This document shows, piece by piece, positions 21,144 through 29,317 of a stretch of DNA of 31,430 nucleotides. Source of the stretch: a virus; the IMG/VR virus record IMGVR_UViG_3300033148_004847, positions 1 through 31,430 of that record; one strand, given 5' to 3'. A program made the translations under genes and the position numbers. How positions within the stretch are numbered: the first letter of the stretch is position 1; the number at the start of each line of letters is the position of its first letter. The notes beneath the pieces were generated by a model. That model was not told the DNA's origin. It ran no database searches and saw nothing but the letters and a program-made list of their open reading frames with translations.

Positions 21144-21575
21144 TTACGAGGGCAAGGTTCTAGATGTAGCTCCGGACTGTCCCGGAAAGTAGAATGGTCC
21201 ATCGGCTCCCCAAGAGCTGGTCCAACCGATGACCTCTTCCGTATCGATGTTCACCGCCAGACCGAAGTCAGTATTCATCGCCCTGGGAAAGTCCCAGTAC
21301 AGACTGGAGTTATCGAGCCACAACACCGCTATAGCGATATCCTCCGGTTGAAACAGATCCCAAACTTCATCAGACGAATCGTATTTCCCTTCAGCTGTAA
21401 AGGTCGCATCCCGTCTACCGGCCGCTCTGTTAGTATAGCCAGCCGAATCCGAATCGCCCCACGTAGATACGTTAGCTAGATTGCGAGTCACGGCCCAAGC
21501 CGTAGTCCTAGCCACTAAAACGGCTGCGACCTGAAACTTGGCGTTTCTGCCAGTCAAGGTGTTTGCACTACTCAT
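21144..21575 (-). CDS. major tail tube protein (probable)
   Basis: The 143-residue protein has MSSANTLTGRNAKFQVAAVLVARTTAWAV, then RRDATFTAEGKYDSSDEVWDLF and DIAIAVLWLD. The pattern (N-terminal tag of substrate-like residues, W-x-V-T near the start, D/T-TF.A.GK, then a long beta-hairpin) fits siphovirus major tail proteins of the small tail-tube fold, and the gene lies just before the chaperones and tape measure, which is the classical order. The ATG at 21575 has AGGAG nine bases upstream; a TTG two codons earlier is possible. It would form the stacked hexameric tail tube. Confidence 0.68.
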   Translation of the reverse strand: MSSANTLTGRNAKFQVAAVLVARTTAWAVTRNLANVSTWGDSDSAGYTNRAAGRRDATFTAEGKYDSSDEVWDLFQPEDIAIAVLWLDNSSLYWDFPRAMNTDFGLAVNIDTEEVIGWTSSWGADGPFYFPGQSGATSRTLPS

Positions 21576-21587
21576 ATTCAAATTCTC

Positions 21588-22385
21588 CTAACCAGAAGAC
21601 GAACTAGTGGATTGACTGCTGCTTGTGCTGATCGAACTCGTACTGATCGAACTGCTACTACTGCTACTACTGCTCGTACTAATCGAACTCGTACTGATCG
21701 AACTGCTACTCGTACTGCTGCTACTCGTGCTGATCGAACTCGTGCTGATCGAACTCGTGCTGATTGAGCTACTGCTACTCGTACTGGAACTGCTACTCGT
21801 ACTAGAACTGCTGCTGGACTCATCATCGTCGTGCCTAGCCAAAATATATACGCTGAACGCCACGTATCCGTGCGAAGCCGTGCATCTGATCCGGTGACTT
21901 ACACCATCCTCCACATCGAATCCAGCAGCAGCCGGATTACTGATCAGGAAAATCCCCTGCCCGTAAAGGCTTCCACCTCTACTCGATAGGAACCCCGTAC
22001 CGATCGGAGTCCATCCAGCAGTCGCATCAGGTTCGATCTCTAGCCGACCAGCAGCATCTATAGCATTGTCGTTTACGATCGCCAATGTCACAATTTCCTC
22101 ATTAGCCACCGCCTGTCCAATACCATCCAACCCCGCCCCAGCACCTACATCTATTCCAGCCATATCGTACAGGTCGATAACCTGACTAGAGCCACCGTCC
22201 AAACCGAAGCTTTTGCAATGCCATCCACGGTTTGCCTGATTCGCACCGATCCCGTTAGTGATGGTAACTTGATGATTCAAACTAGGCTGCGTAACATTGG
22301 CCGATTCCCCTCCAGCCAATTCGTTTGTGTTAACCGCCGACAACGTAACCTTGAATTGCACTCCACTAATCGATCGAGTACCCAT
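21588..22385 (-). CDS. putative virion protein with Ser/Thr-rich C-terminal tail
   Basis: The 265-residue protein has an N-terminal globular part of about 188 residues (FGLDGGSSQVIDLYD, AAGRLEIEPDATAGW, VEDGVSHRIRCTA, VAFSVYILA) that looks like a beta-sandwich structural domain, followed from residue 190 by a Ser/Thr/Ile tail of about 75 residues. GAGGG precedes the ATG. It sits between the tail-completion and tail tube genes, so it may be a tail tube or head-tail decoration. The tail is like those at 15239-16540 and 28582-29307. The N-terminal domains of the three tailed proteins show no obvious similarity. Confidence 0.65.
   Translation of the reverse strand: MGTRSISGVQFKVTLSAVNTNELAGGESANVTQPSLNHQVTITNGIGANQANRGWHCKSFGLDGGSSQVIDLYDMAGIDVGAGAGLDGIGQAVANEEIVTLAIVNDNAIDAAGRLEIEPDATAGWTPIGTGFLSSRGGSLYGQGIFLISNPAAAGFDVEDGVSHRIRCTASHGYVAFSVYILARHDDDESSSSSSTSSSSSTSSSSSISTSSISTSSISTSSSSTSSSSISTSSISTSSSSSSSSSISTSSISTSSSQSTSSSSG
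21591..21818. repeat. Ser/Thr codon low-complexity repeat
   Basis: About 228 bp of AGC/AGT/TCG/ACG/ATC codons on the minus strand, with recurring ATC-AGT-ACG-AGT-type units. Related to the repeats at 15254-15513 and 28585-28995. Confidence 0.9.
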
Positions 22386-22401
22386 CTATTCTATCCCTCT
22401 A

Positions 22402-22911
22402 TCAAGCTGAAACTGCGACTGGCACATCCAGCCTAAAATTATAGGTTAAAACCCATTCATACTCATCATCACCGTTCCGAATGCAGTAGTCGTTCAAATA
22501 TTGTGTTATCAGATGATTCCCGTTGTCCAACTCCAGCGATCCAGTAGGAGCCTCAGTTGGATGACCACCGAACACCTCCATAATAGCTTCGATCAGACCG
22601 CCGGCAAGTTCCTTCCCTGTATTGCTATTGCCAGACACCGACTTACAGTGAACGTGCAAAGTCACCTGCGTATCTCTGACCTCCCACTTATCCGAACCGC
22701 TCTTGCTCATTCTGGCAACCGTGGAGGTTCCTGTTTGATCTATAACACAATAAGGCCACGGTTGACCAGGCTGTGCTTCTCCATCTTGAAGCACTTCCCA
22801 ATCGGCTGACATAAAACCAGAATCCCACAGAGCCTTGAACGCAGCATTTAAGTTGCTAGCGTCCCACACCGTATTAACTGCTTTCAACAAATCAGCCGTT
22901 CCAACACTCAT
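22402..22911 (-). CDS. putative tail completion/terminator protein
   Basis: The 169-residue protein begins MSVGTADLLKAVNTVWDASNLNAAF and contains PYCVIDQTGTS, then VTLHVHCKS and GGLIEAIMEVFGG. A helix, a P-Y-x-V strand, a beta strand with H, and a final helix plus strands resembles tail terminator/minor tail completion proteins (gpU/DUF3168-like), which cap the tail tube at the head end. The ATG overlaps the previous gene by ATGA. Position between a gp10-like completion protein and the tail tube gene supports this. The identity is moderate: motif order, not a conserved signature. Confidence 0.6.
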   Translation of the reverse strand: MSVGTADLLKAVNTVWDASNLNAAFKALWDSGFMSADWEVLQDGEAQPGQPWPYCVIDQTGTSTVARMSKSGSDKWEVRDTQVTLHVHCKSVSGNSNTGKELAGGLIEAIMEVFGGHPTEAPTGSLELDNGNHLITQYLNDYCIRNGDDEYEWVLTYNFRLDVPVAVSA

Positions 22912-23381
22912 ACAACCGGCCCCGTAAGCATTCTTTTGAGCCTGTCCTGCTCCTCGTACATGGTTCGGGTCAGGAACTTTCGGTCGAGTCGTTTGTTGGT
23001 TTCCAGTACAACACCGTAACCCAACGGCAATCCAACGAACCCATCCACCATGTCACCAGATTCCTTAACGTCTCCGAATATCGAACGAAACAGAAGACCA
23101 AAATCTTTCTTCGGAAACTCCCCGGTCTTCGATCGATTGGTGACAACCCGGCCGCCTTTGGGTCCAGTCCCGACCGTGACAGGTCGGCTGATATTCTTCG
23201 TCACCTGGCTGCGAAGAAACTCTACCGCAACCAACATCCTCTTCCTCATCGACATCCGAACCTTGTTCATCACGTTCTCGATATACCAATCGATCCTCAC
23301 GTCCGATCTTCCCGCAACAGCTTCCCTGCGAGCCTTAGCAGCCGTGACGCTTGCACTTGGTTGTGGTGTTCTGACGGCCAC
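22908..23381 (-). CDS. HK97 gp10-like tail completion protein
   Basis: The 157-residue protein is basic at the N-terminus, has a helix rich in Arg and Lys (NKVRMSMRKRMLVAVEFLR), then VTNRSKTGEFPKKDFGLLFRSI and a C-terminal YGVVLETNKRLDRKFLTRTM. The S.PGE.P..dTG.L..SI pattern and the final R.FL....  element are characteristic of the HK97 gp10-like family of head-tail/tail completion proteins. The start is GTG at 23381, with GGGGTGA upstream and the previous TGA eight bases away. It is coupled by ATGA to the next gene. Confidence 0.72.
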   Translation of the reverse strand: MAVRTPQPSASVTAAKARREAVAGRSDVRIDWYIENVMNKVRMSMRKRMLVAVEFLRSQVTKNISRPVTVGTGPKGGRVVTNRSKTGEFPKKDFGLLFRSIFGDVKESGDMVDGFVGLPLGYGVVLETNKRLDRKFLTRTMYEEQDRLKRMLTGPVV

Positions 23382-23388
23382 TCGTACA

Positions 23389-23991
23389 TCACCCCAATCT
23401 GTTCAACTTGTCTCGCCAGCCCGGCAGGTCTTCCTCGAACTGCGGCTGATTCATAGTGTTGGGGTTGAACGGATTCAACAGATACTTCCCCGGCATCGCA
23501 TCCACATCCTCTCTGTCCGGCTCGATCCCTTTTACAATCCGAGCCTGCTCCGCATCCAACATAGAGCAGAGTTCTCGACAAAGGGTTTTCATCTGATGAA
23601 CGCTCAAGATACCGCTCTTGCTCGGAACACCCCGTATCCGAGCATTGGGATACACACTGCTCTCGCTTTCTTTCATCGCCCGCTCGATCTTCCGGCACAG
23701 GTCCGGATCGTCCTTCAGAGGATCGACGATCTTCCACGCAAGTTCGGCCGGATTGACCGTCAAGATCATTCCAGGAATCTCCGAAGGCAGTCCGTGGATC
23801 AACTTGGCAGGTACAGGCATATCCACAACGTCTCCAGTATCCCTGTCTCTCCTCTTAATCGTGTTGGTGTGTGTCGCCCTCCCACGAATCTTTTGCCCCA
23901 AGGTCTGCACAAAAACATCGCAATTCTTCGGATGGCAGACTTCGATGGAAAACGGCCGGACCAACATCTTTTTTTCTGTTGCTGTAGTCAT
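23389..23991 (-). CDS. unknown structural-module protein
   Basis: The 200-residue protein begins MTTATEKKMLVRPFSIEVC and includes GMILTVNPAELAWKIVDPL, two acidic helical stretches and a Pro/Asn-rich LLNPFNPNTMNQP near the end. I do not recognise a domain. AAGGA lies nine bases before the ATG. It follows the capsid gene and its hairpin, where head completion or connector proteins are common, but the role is not supported by sequence. The longer in-frame start at 24138 would run through the capsid hairpin and was rejected. Confidence 0.55.
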   Translation of the reverse strand: MTTATEKKMLVRPFSIEVCHPKNCDVFVQTLGQKIRGRATHTNTIKRRDRDTGDVVDMPVPAKLIHGLPSEIPGMILTVNPAELAWKIVDPLKDDPDLCRKIERAMKESESSVYPNARIRGVPSKSGILSVHQMKTLCRELCSMLDAEQARIVKGIEPDREDVDAMPGKYLLNPFNPNTMNQPQFEEDLPGWRDKLNRLG

Positions 23992-24017
23992 CTTTTCGAT
24001 TCCTTGGTTCTCTGGTG

Positions 24018-24096
24018 TAAAACGAACTAAAAGATCGGTTCCCTGGTGCCGTCCCGTCAGGAGCAGGACTCTCGACGGAACGGCTGCCAGGGAACC
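24018..24096 (-). terminator. long hairpin after the major capsid gene
   Basis: The minus strand has GGTTCCCTGG...CCAGGGAACC (10 perfect base pairs) enclosing CCGT/ACGG and CCGTC/GACGG inner stems, about 20 base pairs in all, with a 15-base loop, followed by GATCTTTTAGTTCGTTTTA. A partial terminator here would give more capsid than downstream mRNA, as is common after major capsid genes. Confidence 0.75.
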
Positions 24097-24104
24097 AACA
24101 CCAT

Positions 24105-25721
24105 TCAGGAAGGAGCGTCCGACGTAATTGCAACGCAAGCCGCTCGTTCCATCTGACCACCGTAACGGGCCTGAACGACGATCAGCATCTCGTTAGCACG
24201 AATCAACGTATCGCCCTCGGTGGAAGTTCTCACTGCCAAGCCCTTGCGGCGGTACATTCGGTAACGACCTAAGATGGCATAGAACAATTCCGTGTTTCCC
24301 AACGATTCGTTAATTGCGTACTTTCTATTCATAAACCGATACTCATCGTACCGGCCACTAGAGGTAGAACCCCCGGTATCGAACAACCGTCGAGCGTCCG
24401 ATGTACCGACCGGAATAGCCATTGCACGCTGGTACGAAGTTTCGTTACCGCAGAACACTGCGGTGGCACCCATCGCTCCGTTGTGCTCAGGCTTCGCAAC
24501 CGAGAACCTCAGCGATTCGTAGTTGCTGATGGACGTAGTGGAACTGAATGTTACCGAGGTAGCTCCAGACTTGTTCAGCACCCCCTCCGGCTGGGTCGTT
24601 CCGTTGCCATCGGCGATGGCATCATCCAGATCCTCCAACAACCTCTCACCGTACTGCTTAGTGATGGTAGTGCCGAAGTCGATCGGAGAGTCGGCAATGA
24701 AATCAAGTCCGATCTTGATCGACCCTTGCCACCGATAGATCGTAGTATCGAAAGCCGTAACGTAGGCGGTTGTAGTGAACAGCCCGATCGCCGTATCGTC
24801 CACACCCCCCCAGCTGCCCGTAACAGTTCCGATAGCCACTCCCTCGATCCGACGGCCCCGTTCCAGCGGAATCTGATTGACCAACGGAAACAATTCCCCA
24901 TAGAGCAGTGGAGCTTCGATCACCATATCATCGAATACGATCGGAGCTGCTTCCGTACCCCCACTGGTCGAATCGTCGATCAATGCCTTTATCCCTCCAG
25001 GGTAGCCCTTCCGCTGACGATCCTTACGATACTCACTGTCGTCCCACATACAGTCATCAGCCAATGTAGCAAGCAGGCTCTTCTCGTGCTCACTTAGCAC
25101 TTCCCATGCACGACGAGGACTTCCTGCAAACTTGGGGGTTACAGACAAAAGCTGAAACTTCGCAAACGTTCCAGCTAATGCCCTATCCCTATCGCTGGGA
25201 GTGTTCAACCCACGACCGTACAGATCCACCGGATTGCCAGCCAGCGAATGCCTTCCCTTCAAAGTCCTCGTAGGGTAGATCATAGCAGTCTTCGTATCGC
25301 TGTACTGCTCGACCGCTTCTTTAACTCTAACGTCGATACCCTTTCCGTCCGCTTCGGCCTCGACTCCACCCAGATCGGAGATCATCTTCGCCAGCTGGGA
25401 CATCGACGGAACCTTCTTTTTGGGTGCAGGGATCTTTTCCTCGAGGGTCTTTTCCCCGAGGGTCTTTTCCTTCTGCCCTCCGATCGTACCTACTGCTCTT
25501 GCCAAGGATTCGATCTGGGAAGCCATCGCATTAAACTTCTTCGTGAAGCCGTCGGCCTTGTCCTCCCCCTCTTCCTTAGTTAACTCCATGTACTTCTCCG
25601 CCGCCAGCTTTCCTTCGGCCATGGCCATGCCGGCAGCCTTCCTAAACTCGCCATCGTCGGCATCCTCCTTAACATCGCAGTTCTCGACGAGCCAGCTCTT
25701 CAATGCTTTCGTCAACTTCAT
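24105..25721 (-). CDS. HK97-fold major capsid protein
   Basis: The 538-residue protein has a charged helical N-terminal part (about 1-190, the scaffold or delta domain removed by the protease in HK97-type heads), with PKKKVPSMSQLAKMI, then a capsid-fold region: GGTEAAPIVFDDMVIEAPLLYGELFPLVNQIPL, GSIKIGLDFIADSP, LDDAIADGNGTTQPEGVL and a C-terminal YRRKGLAVRT and EGDTLIRANEMLIVVQ. These fit the HK97 major capsid family. The ATG at 25721 has AAAGG about nine bases upstream. Directly downstream of the protease gene, as usual. The exact cleavage site cannot be told. Confidence 0.9.
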   Translation of the reverse strand: MKLTKALKSWLVENCDVKEDADDGEFRKAAGMAMAEGKLAAEKYMELTKEEGEDKADGFTKKFNAMASQIESLARAVGTIGGQKEKTLGEKTLEEKIPAPKKKVPSMSQLAKMISDLGGVEAEADGKGIDVRVKEAVEQYSDTKTAMIYPTRTLKGRHSLAGNPVDLYGRGLNTPSDRDRALAGTFAKFQLLSVTPKFAGSPRRAWEVLSEHEKSLLATLADDCMWDDSEYRKDRQRKGYPGGIKALIDDSTSGGTEAAPIVFDDMVIEAPLLYGELFPLVNQIPLERGRRIEGVAIGTVTGSWGGVDDTAIGLFTTTAYVTAFDTTIYRWQGSIKIGLDFIADSPIDFGTTITKQYGERLLEDLDDAIADGNGTTQPEGVLNKSGATSVTFSSTTSISNYESLRFSVAKPEHNGAMGATAVFCGNETSYQRAMAIPVGTSDARRLFDTGGSTSSGRYDEYRFMNRKYAINESLGNTELFYAILGRYRMYRRKGLAVRTSTEGDTLIRANEMLIVVQARYGGQMERAACVAITSDAPS

Positions 25722-25762
25722 TGATATAACCTTTCGTTGTTGACGCAAGGATTGGTCGGCCA

Positions 25763-25779
25763 CCGGAGACCGCCTCCGG
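25763..25779 (-). other. hairpin in the capsid gene leader
   Basis: A perfect 6-bp stem CCGGAG/CTCCGG with a GCGGT loop lies between the protease stop and the capsid ribosome binding site. There is no U-run. It could protect or process the capsid mRNA. Confidence 0.45.
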
Positions 25780-25797
25780 CACGCCCATGTTGAAAAA

Positions 25798-27837
25798 TCA
25801 TCCACACATCAAGTGGCTGATTTCCATTGTTTCCTTATCCTTCTTTTCTCGGTCTTCCAATGCCCGAAGTTGCTTAATGATGTACCTTCTCTGCATCAAA
25901 TCAGTATCCACCAGAATCTTAGCAACACACTGCTTGACGGTCCATTGCTTGTCTTCCTCCGATTCTCCCGCTCCGGTAGACTTCATTACCTGTACCAAGG
26001 AGGCGGCTGCTGATTGCAGCAAACTCTTAACCACGCAACTGATCTCCATACCCAAAACTTCCTTGATGTATTCTATCGCTTCCTGTACCCCCTTTTCGTT
26101 CGACTTAGACAATACCCTGCTACGCTTCTCTGCAAGTTTCCATGTATCCTTTACAGCTACATTGATCTCCACCTTTTCGGGAGTTCCTTTGAACTGGGAT
26201 TTTCCATCAACCAAGTTCCACATTATCTTATAATACAAAGTACCCGACAACTTGCCACATTCCAAAATCACATAATCCAGAAAAGTAGCTACGATACCGA
26301 CATATTCATGCTCTCCCAGATCGATCCCGTTCGACATCAAAAATGCTCTGGCCTTGCTTCTCAGTTCGTTGGACACCCATTCGTATGATCCTGTCAAATC
26401 GCCGTAAAAACTCTTTTCTTCAGAAATCGAGGTTTTCCCTTCTTCCTCGTCTATCCTATCGATCAACTTACCAGCTGCATCGAACACATCCTGCTCTTTC
26501 TGCTGTCCAGCCCTCTGTCGGATCGCTGCCAAGCCGGTACGATCCACGTTCTTGAAGTCGCTAGTGTATGGATAAGCATACGCACCCTTGCTGTCCTCAT
26601 CCGCACCCTCCCTGATTCCCAAGAACCACTTACCGTAAGCAGCCATCCCGTTGTCTTCGATATACTTGTTCTGATCGTCCGCGGAAGGAGCCTCCCAACC
26701 GGATGGCTTCTTCACCTTTCCAGCCGCAATCAAGCTTTTGGCCTTGGACGAACCGGCGGCATTGAGCTTCACGTTGGAAGCTTTTTCGTTCCCGGCTCGC
26801 TTTTCTTCGTCACCAACCCCATCGGCTTCTTTTGATGGGCCGTTTCCTTTGGACACTCTTTCTTCAGCTTTGCTTCCTGGCTCGACACCTTTCACCTCCT
26901 GACCGTTAACGGTCATCTTAATGTTCAAGTTTACCGGCAGACTCAACTGCCGATGCTCACGTATCGACTCGCCCAATCGCTTCATCAACGGACTAGTCAT
27001 CTTACCCCCCTCGACGAGCGACAACAGAACCTCGCCGGCAACAGCATCCAAATTAGCCGGCACCGAGACTATGGATTCTTCCATAATCTCTGCCCTCGTT
27101 ATGTCGAACCCACCGGAGGAAGAATCCTTAGTTTCTCTCTCGGTAAAATCGATAGCCCTGAATCCATGAGAAAATCGGGCCATATCGTTATCTACCATCA
27201 CTGCCGCATCATGGCTCAATTCGTTCAAGTCAACGATCGCCGAAATCACCTCTAACTTTCTCGAATTCCTCTTAACCTCCTTGACCAACTTTCCGATAGG
27301 CATTGTATGTGCATGCTGCCACAGCAAAAGCATCTTAGGATCAACGTCCATCCCTTCCGGATGCATCACATCACCGTCTCGATCTTCGCGACTGGTAGAC
27401 AACGTATGATGGAATACCATCAAGGTGTTCTTTGGTAGATCCAACCCTTTCAAACTGACCCGCTTCTCTTCGACTTCCATGTCTGGGTTGGAATAAACCA
27501 GGGTACTGGCTGCCTTCTTCATTACATCGTCGAGGGAAGTTCGGCTTCGCCGATCGCTGAGCAGCAGATAGCAATCCTGAAGTCCGATAGCATCCAGCAC
27601 ATTCTGTACATGACGATCGGCCGTCATAATCCCATAACCAAACTCCGTAGTCTTCCTTCCACGAGCTTGAATCGCCGCTAGTAATCTATCGTTCACTGTC
27701 ATCTTACTACTCTCCCACATAGATTGACATACAGCCACTGCCTGATCGGCATCCTCGGCCGTACCATCTTGAATAACAATCGGAATGCACCTGCTGATAA
27801 AATGATCTCTCGACTCTCCTTCCGAAGGCTTTGGCAT
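25798..27837 (-). CDS. prohead protease with long C-terminal extension
   Basis: The 679-residue protein is a multi-part fusion. Residues 7-42 (GESRDHFISRCIP, ADQAVAVCQSMW) form a small motif frequent at the start of phage head proteins. Residues about 120-275 are the HK97-type serine protease: WQHAHTMPIG (H175/H177), FSHGF (S223) and MEESIVSVPAN. After a charged linker (300-350), residues 370-460 carry a second conserved block (AKSLIAAGKVKKPSGWEAP, KWFLGI, GLAAIRQRAGQQ), and a helical C-terminus (480-679) has SYEWVSNELR and YYKIMWNLVDGK. It should cleave the capsid scaffold; the extra domains may act as scaffold. No strong ribosome binding site, but the start lies just after the preceding stop. 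Confidence 0.85.
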   Translation of the reverse strand: MPKPSEGESRDHFISRCIPIVIQDGTAEDADQAVAVCQSMWESSKMTVNDRLLAAIQARGRKTTEFGYGIMTADRHVQNVLDAIGLQDCYLLLSDRRSRTSLDDVMKKAASTLVYSNPDMEVEEKRVSLKGLDLPKNTLMVFHHTLSTSREDRDGDVMHPEGMDVDPKMLLLWQHAHTMPIGKLVKEVKRNSRKLEVISAIVDLNELSHDAAVMVDNDMARFSHGFRAIDFTERETKDSSSGGFDITRAEIMEESIVSVPANLDAVAGEVLLSLVEGGKMTSPLMKRLGESIREHRQLSLPVNLNIKMTVNGQEVKGVEPGSKAEERVSKGNGPSKEADGVGDEEKRAGNEKASNVKLNAAGSSKAKSLIAAGKVKKPSGWEAPSADDQNKYIEDNGMAAYGKWFLGIREGADEDSKGAYAYPYTSDFKNVDRTGLAAIRQRAGQQKEQDVFDAAGKLIDRIDEEEGKTSISEEKSFYGDLTGSYEWVSNELRSKARAFLMSNGIDLGEHEYVGIVATFLDYVILECGKLSGTLYYKIMWNLVDGKSQFKGTPEKVEINVAVKDTWKLAEKRSRVLSKSNEKGVQEAIEYIKEVLGMEISCVVKSLLQSAAASLVQVMKSTGAGESEEDKQWTVKQCVAKILVDTDLMQRRYIIKQLRALEDREKKDKETMEISHLMCG

Positions 27838-27843
27838 GGGTCA

Positions 27844-28131
27844 TCACACATTCCGTCCGCCGACATAGTGGATGTTCAAGGCCCCATTAGCCGCGCCACC
27901 ACGAACGAACCTGATCCTCCTCACATCTTCGATCAAAAACAGCTTCGGCTCCTCGGTAGTCAGGAATATCATTCCACTGTCAGCCGACGGGTCTGTTGCA
28001 TCGTCCATCGTATAACGAACGTCATTTGTATCGACCTGTATTTCGGCATGGGTAGCTTCTGCCGGAATGGTCAGACTAGTCGCCAATCCGATCACATTCG
28101 TCACTGCTACTCGCTCGAATCCCAGATACAT
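27844..28131 (-). CDS. small conserved virion protein
   Basis: The 95-residue protein has TIPAEATHAEIQVDTNDVRYTMDD near residues 22-45, then GMIFLTTEEP and FLIEDVRRIRFVRGGANG-like strands. A T.P.GA..A.IQ.....VRYR.DG pattern is common in small beta-rich phage structural proteins of unknown location. AAGGA lies seven bases upstream of the ATG, within the end of the previous gene. It sits just upstream of the protease and capsid genes, so a head or head-decoration role is plausible but not shown. Confidence 0.65.
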   Translation of the reverse strand: MYLGFERVAVTNVIGLATSLTIPAEATHAEIQVDTNDVRYTMDDATDPSADSGMIFLTTEEPKLFLIEDVRRIRFVRGGAANGALNIHYVGGRNV

Positions 28132-28135
28132 CCGA

Positions 28136-28453
28136 TCATCCTTGAATTCTAGTCACCAAAGTCTTGTTCAGACTCAACAGAAGCTTGCGATCTTCAGCAT
28201 ACTTATCGCTTCCGTCCAAAGCCTCTAACCATCGCTTGATGTCTGCCAAGCCAGGTCGATCCGTTCCCTTGTTTCGCGGAATCTTTCGCAGGATTCTTCC
28301 CTTCGTCGAGTCCAATCCCAACCGAGCAATCGTCGCATCGAACAGAAGCCTCAGCGACTGCAAAGACCCCAATGATCCCTCTTTAACAAACACTACGATC
28401 GAATGGGGATTAACTACGACCTTTTGGTTATCGGCAAACTTTTGTGTTGCCAT
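28136..28453 (-). CDS. unknown protein of the head module
   Basis: The 105-residue protein begins MATQKFADNQKVVVNPHSIVVFVKEGSLGSL and continues with two helices (LRLLFDATIARLGL, IKRWLEALDGSDKYAEDRKLLLSL). No family recognised. The ATG at 28453 has a near-perfect GGGAGGG six bases upstream and a possible promoter just beyond, so it was preferred. The same frame continues to an ATG at 28573 with plausible codon use, making a 145-residue alternative. It ends four bases before the next gene's ATG. Confidence 0.6.
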   Translation of the reverse strand: MATQKFADNQKVVVNPHSIVVFVKEGSLGSLQSLRLLFDATIARLGLDSTKGRILRKIPRNKGTDRPGLADIKRWLEALDGSDKYAEDRKLLLSLNKTLVTRIQG

Positions 28454-28479
28454 TTTCGACCCTCCCGTTTCGGTTTTGA

Positions 28480-28507
28480 ATTTTATCGACTCTCCATTCA
28501 CCATCAA
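28480..28507 (-). promoter_or_regulatory. possible promoter for the head genes
   Basis: On the minus strand TTGATG, 16 bases, TAAAAT (four of six and five of six consensus positions) lies about 27 bases before the ATG at 28453. It would be inside the longer alternative reading frame. Confidence 0.3.
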
Positions 28508-28581
28508 TCCGTCCGGTCCATCATATCTACGCCGTTGCTGCGATCTATTCCACAACTGGACCAATCTGTTCATCGTTCAAT

Positions 28582-29307
28582 CTAAGATTGACTAGAACTG
28601 GAAATCGACGAAGCGGATGTACTGGACTCACTGCTGGAACTTCGACTGCTGCTACTCGTGCTGCTGCTACTCGTGCTGCTGCTACTCGTGCTGATCGAAC
28701 TGCTGCTGGTGCTGCTGCTGCTGGTGCTGCTGCTCGTACTGCTGCTGCTCGTACTGCTACTGCTCAAACTACTTGCACTGCTACTGCTTGTGCTGATCGA
28801 GCTACTGCTTGTGCTGATCGAGCTACTACTGCTACTGCTTGTGCTGATCGAGCTACTACTGCTACTGCTCGTACTGATCGAGCTACTACTGCTACTGCTC
28901 GAACTACTTGTACTGCTACTGCTCGTGCTGATCGAGCTACTACTGCTAGAACTAGAGCTACTGCTGGAACTACTCGTACTAGAACTGCTGCTAGACAGAT
29001 CCTCCATCGACAAGATGTTCAAACGGTCGGCACTCCTGGGCCCCGGAAACTGAGTGTCACCGGTCGAAAAGTTCAACACGTCAACAGTTGAATTCTCTCC
29101 GGACAACTTTGCATCCAACAGAGTAGCCTGCCAGATCTGAGCCCCTGGCAACGACACGGCTACAATTTCGTTGTGACCTCCATACTCAGCTGTTATTTGA
29201 GCCGTCGGAACCGAAGAATCACCGGCTCGCATCATTCTGGTGATCGTCAACCGACGCCAATCCAACAGGTGGGCGTGACCCAGAAAGAAAGTTACTCGCT
29301 TGCCCAT
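28582..29307 (-). CDS. putative virion protein with long Ser/Thr-rich tail
   Basis: The 241-residue protein has a globular N-terminal part of about 104 residues (MGKRVTFFLGHAHLLDWRRLTI, ITAEYGGHNEIVAVSLPGAQIWQATLL) that I do not recognise, then 137 residues made almost only of Ser, Thr and a few Ile/Ala, with SSSSTSSSSIST-type units and a short acid-containing end. GGGAG lies nine bases before the ATG; an alternative start 11 codons upstream would overlap the terminator hairpin. It is in the head module, next to protease and capsid genes. The tail is the longest of the three in the window. Confidence 0.65.
   Translation of the reverse strand: MGKRVTFFLGHAHLLDWRRLTITRMMRAGDSSVPTAQITAEYGGHNEIVAVSLPGAQIWQATLLDAKLSGENSTVDVLNFSTGDTQFPGPRSADRLNILSMEDLSSSSSSTSSSSSSSSSSSSSSISTSSSSTSSSSSSSSSSISTSSSSSSSISTSSSSSSSISTSSSSISTSSSSASSLSSSSTSSSSTSSSTSSSSTSSSSISTSSSSTSSSSTSSSSRSSSSESSTSASSISSSSQS
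28585..28995. repeat. Ser/Thr codon low-complexity repeat
   Basis: About 410 bp of AGC/AGT/TCG/ACG/ATC codons on the minus strand with many imperfect 9-, 15- and 24-bp units, including repeated ATC-AGT-ACG-AGC. Related to the repeats at 15254-15513 and 21591-21818. Confidence 0.9.
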
Positions 29308-29317
29308 GTCTATCTCC

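Noticed and set aside
23297-23737. 146-codon minus frame between the capsid and completion genes
   Set aside because: It overlaps two better-supported frames with ribosome sites and family motifs.
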